Of a stretch of 64,000 nt of DNA, positions 55,251 to 64,000 are shown piece after piece. A program made the position numbers and the translations under genes. How positions within the stretch are numbered: position 1 is the first letter of the stretch; the number at the start of each line of letters is the position of its first letter. This DNA is from Cannabis sativa (taxonomy: Eukaryota; Streptophyta; Magnoliopsida; Rosales; Cannabaceae), in contig NC_083601.1 in NCBI RefSeq assembly GCF_029168945.1, positions 33,345,660-33,409,659 on the forward strand, written 5' to 3'. The notes under the pieces were generated by a model. That model was not told where the DNA came from. It made no database searches and saw only the letters and a program-made list of their open reading frames with translations.

Positions 55251-58228
55251 TTCTTTTTTTTTTTTTTTGAATAAGTGTTCTTTATTAATAACTCGAGCAA
55301 TTACTCGCAAGGATAGACAATAAGTCCGAGGGAACACTGTTAATGGGAAACATACGTTCAGCTAGATAAACAGAATGGCGGGCAATAAAATGCGCGGCAC
55401 GATTCGCAGAACGTTTAACAAACACAAGAGAAACATTGGACAAAGAATTAAAACTGTTTTTGCACTCGTCCACAACCAAACCGAAAGCAGAAATAAGAGT
55501 TTCTGCACTTCTAATTGCTGCTGCACACACGAGACTGTCTGTCTCTATAACAGCCGACTGAAATGGGTTGTTCTTGAGCCAACTCAAGACTTCCCGAATG
55601 CCGATTATTTCAGCCAGTTCAGGAGCCACAGAGCCATTTTTCACCCCTGCAAAAGTCGATATCAGCTCACCAGCGGGGTTCCTAATCACACAGCCATAGC
55701 CGTGTTTGTGGAGAGAAGCAAAAAGGGCTGCATCTACATTAAGTTTGATTCCTGAAATCGGTTTAATCCACCGCTCTGAACCATCTCCATCTTTGAGAGG
55801 AGACAACAAGGGAATATTTCCTTTTCCTTGAGCATTCAACCAACGATCAAGACTCGATGTAGCGAATGACACCACAGCACTCACGCTTCTCGCACGCTGC
55901 TGCCAAACCAGATCATTTCTCGCAGCCCAAATGGCCCAACACAGCATCACCACTTTGCTTAAATCCTCACTACTAACTCGGTTAGCAGTAGCTTCCAACC
56001 ACACCAGTAGTGAAGAGAAAGAGTCCCTCTCCACAGCAGCAAGACCAGCAAAACAAAAACAAGACCAAGCAAAGTTGCAGGAGACCAAAACGTGCCATTC
56101 GGATTCAGTAAAAACTCCACACAAAGGGCAAGAGCTATCGGTTAAGACCTTTTTTAAGCACAAGTTCTTTTTGGTGGCGAGACAATTGGAAGCCGCTCTC
56201 CACACTAGATCCTTGGCCTTAGGAGGAACCTTAAGAGCCCATAATCTCTTCCAGAAAACGCTAGCTTCAGACCCATCAGAATGGAGTTTAAGTCTTTGAC
56301 GCAAATTATATGCACTTCGAACCGAGTAGAACCCATTCTTTTCTGCTATCCAATACCAGGAATCAATTCCACCAGCTTGATTTAGAGGAATGCCGAGAAT
56401 GATAGCAGCAGTTTCAGAAGAAAACAAATCCTTCACAATGTCTTCATCCCATCTTCTATTATTTGCTTCAAAGAGACTACTAACAGTAAAGTTTTCAAGG
56501 CCATCCATCACAGGTATTGGTATCGGGTTTTCAAGAACAGGAAGCCAAGGGTCAGATGTTATTTGTACAGAAACACCAGACCCTATTCTTTTCCTCAAGC
56601 CAAGTTTAACGGTATCTTTTGCAGCAAAGATACTGCTCCATATAAAGCTCGGGTTCGATCCAAGCTCCGAGTTTAGATAGTCACCATGTGGGTAATATCT
56701 AGCTTTAAAGACTTTGCTAGCTAAGGACTCAACATTAAAGAGAAGTCGCCAACCTTGTTTACCAAGCATGGCTAAATTGAAGTCCCTCAAGCTACGAAAG
56801 CCCATACCGCCATCAAATTTGTGCTTGGTCATTCTATCCCAACTCATCCAAGTAATTCCGCTCCCATTACTATTGGAATTATTCGACTTCCACCAAAAGC
56901 TGGCCATCATTCTTTCAATTTCAGTGCAAGTGCCAATGGGAAAGAGAAAGACATTCATAGCATATGAGGGGAGAGATTGAACAACACTCTTGATTAGCAC
57001 CTCTTTCCCAGCTCGGGATAGAAATCTACCCTCCCAACTGTTGATTCTCTTCTTCATTCTTTCTTTAAGGAACCCCAACACAGCGTTCTTATTGCGACCC
57101 ACTATACTTGGAAGTCCCAAATACATGTTGTCTTCTCCTGCTTCTTGGATCCGCATCAAGTTACATATACGGTTTCTAGTGTCCGCTCTGGTGTTGGAGC
57201 TAAAAAATGCAGAGGACTTGTGGAGATTTACTTTTTGGCCTGATGCTTCTTCAAACAACCGAAGGAGAGAAAGAACCTGCCTTGCTTCGGCTTCCGAGGC
57301 TTGAAAATAGACATAGCTGTCGTCCGCAAACAAAAGATGGGAAATAGTAGGTGCACTCCTTGCGACTTTACAACCAGTGATGTATCTACTTGCCTCGAAA
57401 TGTCTGATCAAAGAAGAGAATCCTTCCGCACAAACGATGAACAAGTATGGTGATAGCGGGCATCCTTGGCAGATGCCTCTAGTTGGGATGATCGGCCCCA
57501 TTCTCTGACCACTATTAATAACATGGTATTGGACCGAGTTAACACAACTAAGGACCAGTCTAATCCACCGCTCATGAAAACCCATGATCCGAAGAATCGA
57601 TTCCAAAAAGCCCCACTCAACTCGGTCGTATGCCTTACTCATATCGAGCTTTAGAGCCATGTAACCCTTCCTTCCATTAGTCTTTCTTTTCAAGTAGTGC
57701 ATAGCTTCAAAAGCCACCATGACGTTGTCAGAAATCAGTCTACCCGAAACAAATGCACTCTGAGTTTCAGAGATGGCATTGTTCAACACATTCTTCATTC
57801 TGTTGGCCACCACCTTCGATGCAATTTTGTAAAGCACATTGCAAAGGGAGATAGGTCTCATATCACTCACTTGAGTAGGATTTTTCTTTTTCGGAATTAA
57901 GACAATGTGAGTATTGTTAATTGAATCTGGGAAATTACCTGACTCGAAAAAGTTCCGAACAAAGTGGACAACATCAGCCCCAACAATGCTCCAATGTTTT
58001 TGATAGAATGCTGGGGTCATACCATCTGGCCCAGGTGACTTATCCGGGTGCATTTGGAAGAGCGCTCTCCTAACTTCATCCTCCGAGATGGGAATAAGTA
58101 ACTCATCATTCTGTTCTCTGGAAATAGATGGGCGGATACCATTCAAAACCGAGCCCAAGTTGATACCCGAAGAGCGAAACAAATCATGAAAGTAGCTTGT
58201 AACTCATCATTATGTTCTCTGGAAATAG
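55251..58228 (-). mobile_element. 5'-truncated L1-type LINE
   Basis: The minus-strand element ends in a poly-A tail (T-run at 55251-55268 on the plus strand). The body carries one long open frame with reverse transcriptase, zf-RVT and RNase H domains but no endonuclease, so the 5' part is missing. At its 5' edge a 30-bp piece of its own sequence is repeated (58199-58228 and 58098-58127). No target duplication was found. Confidence 0.85.
55285..58182 (-). CDS. LINE ORF2 remnant: reverse transcriptase, zf-RVT, RNase H
   Basis: An uninterrupted frame of about 965 residues that is open from the truncation. RT motifs: HPDKSPGPDGMTPAFYQKHW, RPISLCNVLYKIASKVVANR, ALKLDMSKAYDRVEW, GICQGCPLSPYLFIVCAEG and the catalytic HLLFADDSYVY (FADD box). 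A zf-RVT region (VFWKRLWALKVPPKAKDLVWRA…CPLCGVFTESEWHVL) follows, then an RNase H fold (KLNVDAALFASLHKHGYGCVIRN). There is no natural ATG; the nominal start is a TTG, and coding similarity extends a few codons further (SYFHDLF). The intact 2.9-kb frame suggests a recent insertion. Without the endonuclease domain it cannot mobilise itself. Confidence 0.88.
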   Translation of the reverse strand: MFRSSGINLGSVLNGIRPSISREQNDELLIPISEDEVRRALFQMHPDKSPGPDGMTPAFYQKHWSIVGADVVHFVRNFFESGNFPDSINNTHIVLIPKKKNPTQVSDMRPISLCNVLYKIASKVVANRMKNVLNNAISETQSAFVSGRLISDNVMVAFEAMHYLKRKTNGRKGYMALKLDMSKAYDRVEWGFLESILRIMGFHERWIRLVLSCVNSVQYHVINSGQRMGPIIPTRGICQGCPLSPYLFIVCAEGFSSLIRHFEASRYITGCKVARSAPTISHLLFADDSYVYFQASEAEARQVLSLLRLFEEASGQKVNLHKSSAFFSSNTRADTRNRICNLMRIQEAGEDNMYLGLPSIVGRNKNAVLGFLKERMKKRINSWEGRFLSRAGKEVLIKSVVQSLPSYAMNVFLFPIGTCTEIERMMASFWWKSNNSNSNGSGITWMSWDRMTKHKFDGGMGFRSLRDFNLAMLGKQGWRLLFNVESLASKVFKARYYPHGDYLNSELGSNPSFIWSSIFAAKDTVKLGLRKRIGSGVSVQITSDPWLPVLENPIPIPVMDGLENFTVSSLFEANNRRWDEDIVKDLFSSETAAIILGIPLNQAGGIDSWYWIAEKNGFYSVRSAYNLRQRLKLHSDGSEASVFWKRLWALKVPPKAKDLVWRAASNCLATKKNLCLKKVLTDSSCPLCGVFTESEWHVLVSCNFAWSCFCFAGLAAVERDSFSSLLVWLEATANRVSSEDLSKVVMLCWAIWAARNDLVWQQRARSVSAVVSFATSSLDRWLNAQGKGNIPLLSPLKDGDGSERWIKPISGIKLNVDAALFASLHKHGYGCVIRNPAGELISTFAGVKNGSVAPELAEIIGIREVLSWLKNNPFQSAVIETDSLVCAAAIRSAETLISAFGLVVDECKNSFNSLSNVSLVFVKRSANRAAHFIARHSVYLAERMFPINSVPSDLLSILASNCSSY

Positions 58229-58902
58229 TTAATATTTAATTATTTTAATAATATTTTATAATATGAATTTAACAAATATAAATTAATTTACAAAATAATG
58301 TAAAAATAATAGTATTTTGAAATTAAAAAAGTTTAACAAAAAAGAACTCCCTATATTTAGAGAGCTTATTGTCCATTTTTTTATTATAGAGAGTGATTTT
58401 TATATGGTTGAAGCTTATTTTTTCAAGTCTCGCTTCCTATTTCAACTAAATATTGTGTTTAGAAAACATGGTTGGAAATACTAAGTATACAAGACCTGAT
58501 ACTTAATTATATCAACAGTGGTATGACACTGATGATGGTGATAGACACACCAACACTGTGTAAGTTTGTGTGTGTCGTGCTAGCTAGGCCCATATTTATC
58601 CGTGCTTTTCAAAAAATGGATCGTGTCGTACCAATATTTTTAAAGGGTAGGCCTGGCACAGCCCGTAGGTCCAGTATTTTCATGCAATGCTAGGATACGT
58701 GCCGTGTTTTGCTCGTGCCAATCCGTATTTCTTAAATAGGCCAATTCATTTTCATATTGTGGCTTAAATTCGTACTTTACTTTTTTTTTATATTTTTTTA
58801 CAATTACTAAATTATATGTATATTTTAAAGTTTTAGTTATATTTATATAACTTTTGAACAATATTTTATAAATTATATTATAAAAAAATTATAATTAGAA
58901 TT
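58229..58902. other. AT-rich DNA with GTCGTGC-type motifs
   Basis: The part 58570-58740 has motifs such as TCGTGCTAGC, GTGTCGTACC, GTGCCGTG and CTCGTGCC that recur at 59940-60140, suggesting the two ends of one old element split by later insertions. Ends are not resolved. Confidence 0.4.
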
Positions 58903-59191
58903 CAAGGCCGGCCCTAGGCATAGGCGGGCTAGGCCCATGCCTAGGGCCCACACTTGTCAGGGGCCCAAAATAAAAAAAAAAAATAATTATTAGGCTTTTA
59001 TTTAAGTGAAATTTAAGTATATTATAAGCAACAAATATTCATAGTTAGTTGGTTGAGATGGATGACATAATGTCTAAGGTCATGGGTTCAAACCCCATAA
59101 CATTCTTTTTTTGATATTTTTTTTATATATATTTTTGAGGGCCTCAAAATTTAATTCGTCTTGGGCCCATATATTTTCAGGGTCGGCCCTG
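58903..59191. mobile_element. hAT MITE with GGCCGGCCC-type ends, 8-bp TSD
   Basis: Begins CAAGGCCGGCCCTAGGC and ends CAGGGTCGGCCCTG. Flanked by the 8-bp duplication TTAGAATT (58895-58902, 59192-59199). It includes the inverted text GGGCCC near both ends. A tRNA-like segment lies in the middle. Confidence 0.85.
59036..59110 (+). repeat. tRNA-like (SINE-type) segment inside the hAT MITE
   Basis: Has TAGTTGGTTGAGATGG (A-box-like, ~59045) and GGGTTCAAACCCC (B-box-like, ~59085) at tRNA spacing, followed by a T-rich tail. No acceptor stem pairing was found, so it is a tRNA-derived repeat, not a tRNA gene. Confidence 0.55.
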
Positions 59192-60370
59192 TTAGAATTT
59201 GAATATTTACTTATAAATACTCAAATTTTTATATCATATCCTATAAATAAATTTATGTATAATCTTAAAGCTTGTTTGGCACAGCTTTTGGAAAAGCTAA
59301 AAGCTATTTTTTAAAAAAAAACTGTGATAAAAAAATATTTGGTAGATAGTTTAAAAACAACTTATGGAAGAATTTATAGAGAAGCTACAGTTAAAATCTA
59401 AAGCTAGTATAAACCAACTTTTTGAAAAAGTTATTTTAATTAAAAACCTATAATTGTACTAAAAATATATTTACGTATTTATTATATATTAAAATAATAA
59501 AATATTTAAAATAAATAATATTTAAATTTCTTAATTTTTTTTTATGTTAATATTTTAATTTTTAATATTAACATTTCACATTAACTTAGAGTTTCTTATA
59601 AATTTAATTTTTTTTACATATGATAAAAATATAATTTAAAAATACTATAATTTATTTTTCTTAAATGCATATAAATTTATATTTTTTAGAGAAAATAATT
59701 AAAAATATGTAAAAAAAAATAAAAAATTTATATAACATAAATTTTAATATATTTATTATGAATAGATTATAATATTATCATTATCATTTATAATAGAATC
59801 TTAACAAATCACAGCACTTTAAAATATATAATTTACCAAATACGCTTCTCAGCCTTTTCCACAATTTTGCTGCAGTTATTTTTCTCACAGTACAACTATA
59901 GTTGTGTCGAAATGCCCCTTAGTTTTTCATGTTTTAATATATCGTGTCGTGCTTTTCGAGCTTGTCGCGTGTTGTAATTTTTGGACTAGTCTATTCGTAC
60001 TTACGTGTCGTGCCTTTCGTGCTTCTCGTGTCGGGTCGTGCTTAATGATATATTTCTCGTGTTGTGTCGTGCCAATTTCTAACATCGTGTTATGTAGTGT
60101 CCAAATCTGTATTTTTTTGTGTCTAGTCGTGCTCGTGTCAATTTTGTGACATGTCAAAATGTCTAGCCTATATTTACAGCACTAGGAACAAGTAGTGCCT
60201 TTTAGCATTTCTCGTTTTCTTTATGAAAAATGTTAAAAAGTCACTTATGGTGCTTAGCACCACCAAAAAAAAAATATAAGTATTGGTCCAATTAAAGATT
60301 AAGTTCCACATAATTAATTTAATAACTATTATGGAATATCGCACTAACTATTTGTAAGACGTCATCGGTG
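59192..60370. other. AT-rich DNA and GTCGTGC-rich repeat segment
   Basis: 59192-59890 is AT-rich without genes. 59935-60145 is dense in TCGTGTCGTGC-like motifs. The 75-81 residue frames there are low-complexity by-products. GGTGCTTAGCACC at about 60250 is a small palindrome. Confidence 0.5.
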
Positions 60371-61842
60371 CCTAAGACCATCTCCAATGCATAGTATATA
60401 ATTTGTAATAAATTTGGCCAAAAATATGAGTTAGTGCTATATTTGTTATAATATTTGCTATTGTGCTCCATGCACAATAACATTTTAAGGTGAAAATTAG
60501 GACAAAATATAAAATAGCATTAATAATCATTCATAAATTAAATATTTTAAATATTTAAAGAATACTTAATAGCAATATTGTAATTAAAGTGTATACTAAA
60601 GTATATCATTAATGATAAATTGTAAAATTGTAATTCAAAAATTGCTTAAAAAAGTATATTATTAGCCAGATTTGATATAACTTTTAGCATTCAGTAACTT
60701 AATGGGAATTGGAATATTTATGTTACTGCAGATTTCTAATTCTGGAGGAAGCTTTTGAGTTTAAAAATTCCTCTAAAAATGAAGAACTTATTGTGGCGGG
60801 ATGTAAGGGATGTCTTCCTACTATGACACAATTACGGATAAAAAGAGTGGCTATTAGTAGTATGTGTCTAGTTTGTAATATTGGGAAGGAGTATATTTTA
60901 CATGCTTTAGTGACTCGTCCTTCTATTTCTCTATGTTAGAATCGCGAATGTATTGGAACGTCAGTGCAACTAAGTGATACTTTTATTGACTAGTGTGTGT
61001 CTTGTTTCCAAATGCTTGATATGGATAAAAAATATTTGATGGCAGCTATTTGTTGGGCTATTTGGAATGCTAAACATGAGCGTGTTTGGCAGCAAAAATC
61101 TTTGAGAATTACTAGTATTGTCGCCTCTGCTAAGGGGTACCTTAATCAGTGGAGAATTTCTCAAAACTCGGATTTCGAGTCATCTTGGCTTAATTTTCAG
61201 AAAGGAGATGGTGTGGAGCAATGTAGTTCACCTCAAGTCGGTAGTATTAAAGTCAATGTGGATACAACTCTATTTGAGGATTTCAATTGTTATGGCTTCG
61301 ATTTTGTAGCTAGGGACGACAAAGGTTTCTTTGTGGAAGGATGCACAAAGCTCATTCATGGGTTTTGTTTCACCAGCTTTGGTAGAGGAAATGGATATAC
61401 GTGAGACACTCAATTGGATTAAAGATCATCAATGGCAACATGTCTCTCTTAAATCTGATTGCTTGACGGCTATGCAAGCTTAATGAAGTTCTATTAGGAT
61501 GATCTCTATTATTGACTAAGTGATTAATGATTGTAAAAGTTTTAAATTTGTTTAACGATCAATTAATATAGTGACTCACACATTTATTAAAGCCTCTATA
61601 TTCTATTCTGATTGTCGTTTCAGATTGGAGAATATTCGATTTTACTGGCTACCTTGTTTGGTGGATGAAACTTTAATTTAATAATAATTTTGGAATTTTC
61701 ATCAAAATATATGAAATTTTTAGCATGTGCAAAATTTAACACACTATTAGCAAAAGTGGAGAACTAACTTTCTCAAGAATATTAAAATATAACACTATGA
61801 CACTATTTTAGCTTTTCATTAGAAATGATCTAATACCAATCT
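60371..61842. mobile_element. Degenerate TIR element carrying a LINE remnant
   Basis: The left end TAAGACCATCTCCAATG and the complement of the right end TTAGATCATTTCTAATG are diverged inverted repeats. The superfamily is unclear and no target duplication was recognised. A LINE fragment occupies the middle. Confidence 0.4.
60700..61680 (+). pseudogene. LINE fragment: zf-RVT and RNase H
   Basis: CLPTMTQLRIKRVAISSMCLVC…EYILHAL (zf-RVT) at 60805-60905, then AAICWAIWNAKHERVWQQKS and KVNVDTTLFEDFNCYGFDFVARD (RNase H) at 61040-61400, then frame breaks. It is a plus-strand relic of an L1-type LINE, from a different copy than the one at 55-58 kb. Confidence 0.75.
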
Positions 61843-62659
61843 AAATCTACCCTTATGTTTTACTTACCTGTATTTTAAAATAGAAAATATTAAATTATTT
61901 TCAAACTATGATAGGAAAATAAAGAATAGCCTCAGAGAATACCACCTAAGAACAAAGAATTCAAAGAGGCCAATAACTAAAAAAAAAATCATTAATTCAT
62001 GTCATCAGCCAAAACAAAATTTTTAATACATAAAGGATAGCTAGGCCACCAACCTGTGCTATCCTTACGATATTAAATACACATCTTACCAAATCTATAT
62101 TTGATAAACCCCAACACACCAGACAGTTAAACTTCGTAACACATAAGGTAGCCAAATGGGAATTGGCTGTTTCCTCCAATGGTTTTATTGATCTAGTTTC
62201 AATACAAAATGGAGTTTCATTGTAATGACACGCTTGGTCTATTTAAACGTTTGATCAAATAACCCCTTTCATATAAAAAATGGAAAAGAAAAGAATGAAG
62301 AAAATGGCGACTCCAAATCATTTAAAGCTGTTATGCGTCTGTGAGATTGGGAAATTTTGTGTTTTACCGAAGATTGAAAATTGGGAGAGAGTAGGAACAA
62401 TCAAAACACTTTAATTCTATTGATCTTCAAAAAGTTTCCAACATCAAGCTGTTTCAATAAGAAAGATATACCTGTCGTCTTCTTGCATATACATTCTGCC
62501 AGAATATAAAGTAACAAAAAAGAAAAGTAAAAGGAGAGAGGAATGCAGCACCTAAAATCTTATATGGAAATTTTTGACATCTGACCACAGCAGCAGCAGC
62601 AGCAACTAAAAATGGTACAAAAAGAAAACAAAAAGTCTGGTTTATATCACTTAGGATTA
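61843..62659. other. Intergenic and 3' flank of the WD40 gene
   Basis: No supported gene. The part from about 62400 to 62659 is probably the 3'-UTR of the minus-strand WD40 gene. The 60-aa frame at 61997-62179 has no recognisable feature. Confidence 0.45.
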
Positions 62660-63735
62660 TCACTCATTTCTTGCCTCTTCCTTCTCTGCAGATTTTCCTT
62701 CATCAGCAATTTGGAACCCCTCAATTTTTCGAGAAACCTCATCTACGGTTACCTTGACTTTTCCAGCTGCCCCGTTTGCTGTAACAGCTTCAGTGTCATC
62801 GTTTGTCAAAGGGCCAGTCTGCCAAATTCTAATGGTTCCATCCTCAGATCCCGAGGCATATGATTCCCCTCCAGGAGAGAAACGCACACAGTGAACAGGA
62901 CCATGATGACCCTTGTTGCATGCTGCATTAATGTTTGTGAATTAAAACCTAACTCAAATCTATTTTCATGTAAATCTCAGCACATTCATCTTTATACTGT
63001 TAATAAGAAAGAATTTAGATATAGGAGCACGTACTAATCTCTTCACCGGTGTGGAAATCAAATACATGGATCCACATATCTTCTCCTCCAGCAATGAACT
63101 TGTTCCCGTATTTTGGTTCCAGCGAAGCTGACTCTACCGTGCATGGCATTTCATAGCTCTTGACCAACCCAAAACTGAATACACGTAAGCAGGAAAAAAC
63201 ACATCATAAACCAAGCAACAGAAAAAGCACATCATAAACCAAGCAACGGTAAAGACACTCATGCCCAGCAAAAACAAAAGCGAGTGAGTTTGTGGCTTAC
63301 TAATTTGCATCCCAGAACTTAACAGTAGACCCATCAGCAGTTGTTATGTAGCGACCATCTTGACTAACCTCAGCACTAGTGACAGATGACTTGGTTTCAA
63401 GCGTTTGAACTATTTTACCACTTCTTACATCCCATAATCTGTATGATCAACAGTCACAAGTTAAATAAATAAAAAAAACCCAAGCATGGGACACAGCACA
63501 GGCCTCTAAAATAATATGATAGTTTTTAACTTTGAGTGTTTTCACAGAGATATGCATACCTCACACCACCCATATCAGTACAAGAACTTAATATTGTCTG
63601 ATCACTGTGGAGCCATGCAACAGTTCTAATTGAACCAGGGGATTTGTCCACTTCTCTAGGAGGGGCATCTGGCCGATTCAAATCATAGATCCGAAGAGCT
63701 TTCTCAAATCCTCCAGTTAATAAAAGGTGTGTATC
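62660..63735 (-). CDS. WD40 protein, STRAP-like (3' part; 5' end beyond window)
   Basis: Four minus-strand exons, 63560-63735, 63301-63438, 63035-63174 and 62660-62922, join in frame with GT-AG borders. The first visible exon starts DTHLLLTGGFEKALRIYDLN after a CACAG acceptor; the ATG seen in the intron just upstream is not the real start. WD repeats: IRTVAWLHSDQTILSSC…LWDVRSG, VTSAEVSQDGRYITTADGSTVKFWDAN, then FIAGGEDMWIHVFDFHTGEE and VHCVRFSPGGESYASGSEDGTIRIWQTG. An acidic/Lys-rich tail (GKSAEKEEARNE) ends the protein. This order and tail fit plant homologues of serine-threonine kinase receptor-associated protein (STRAP), a WD40 scaffold linked to RNP assembly in animals; the plant role is not established here. 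The N-terminal WD repeats lie outside the window. Confidence 0.88.
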
Positions 63736-64000
63736 CTGTGTTGCATTGCGGTTGTCAGCCATTAAATATGATTTACAAAATATATTAATGAGAATAATAT
63801 TTATTAGTAAAAGTACACCATCAGTCTTAGAACAAAAGGTTTCAAGAGACGTTTAGTAGTAGCCCATTTCATATGATAATTAAAATGTATATTGAAAGGA
63901 AAAGAAAAACCATAAAACTAACCATTAGAAATAATGCAAACAATAGCCATTACATAAATCTATAAGCAAAGCAATAAAAAATAAACATCTCAGAGACTTC

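Noticed and set aside
59904..60157. Cys-rich 81-aa frame
   Set aside because: It arises from the TCGTGTCGTGC repeats and the frames on both strands are of similar length, so coding is unlikely.
63736..63762. ATG at 63762 as the start of the WD40 protein
   Set aside because: A CACAG acceptor lies just after it, and the protein begins in the middle of a WD repeat; the real start is upstream of the window edge.

Overview
The window is nuclear DNA of a eudicot plant. It is AT-rich, has GT-AG introns, and carries single-copy plant genes: two SOUL heme-binding paralogues, a 3-ketoacyl-CoA synthase, a histone H2A.Z and a WD40 protein. These sit in a dense bed of plant transposons. I could not name the species from the sequence.

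Layout. 1-10 kb is AT-rich and holds a MULE-type MITE, an hAT-like element split by a solo LTR, and CACTA relics. Three minus-strand loci, at about 10.3, 30.2 and 39.2 kb, encode very small acidic proteins that share the C-terminal motif YDYAPAA. They form a dispersed tandem family pushed apart by transposons. Between the first and second lie a dead Copia composite (12.2-18.75 kb), an 8.8-kb Mutator-like element (18971-27737), a tRNA-derived SINE (28063-28195) and a small Helitron (28659-29664). Between the second and third lies a CACTA element (33092-38422) that carries a nested MULE MITE and a nested hAT element.

40.8-54.8 kb is the conventional gene-rich part. It holds a tandem pair of DUF2358+SOUL genes (the second has lost 58 codons from the middle of its SOUL domain), a KCS gene with an intact catalytic triad, and a two-exon H2A.Z gene on the minus strand. 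A 5'-truncated LINE lies 0.45 kb upstream of the H2A.Z start. The right edge has an hAT MITE with a tRNA-like insert, a LINE remnant inside a degenerate TIR element, and the 3' part of a STRAP-like WD40 gene.

The strongest candidate for something undescribed is inside the 8.8-kb Mutator-like element. Besides a MULE transposase and a broken DUF1985/ULP1-type protease gene, it carries three arrays made of strict quartets: four TCGA-centred sites spaced 11 bp apart, with quartets recurring about every 70 bp. I count 16 quartets (7+5+4). The left array is in reverse orientation to the other two. The arrays flank the promoters and subterminal regions, so they look like an ordered protein-docking platform. 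The element also has a small third gene, with CxxC pairs, next to the middle array. A second candidate is the YDYAPAA mini-protein family, one member of which carries the motif twice.
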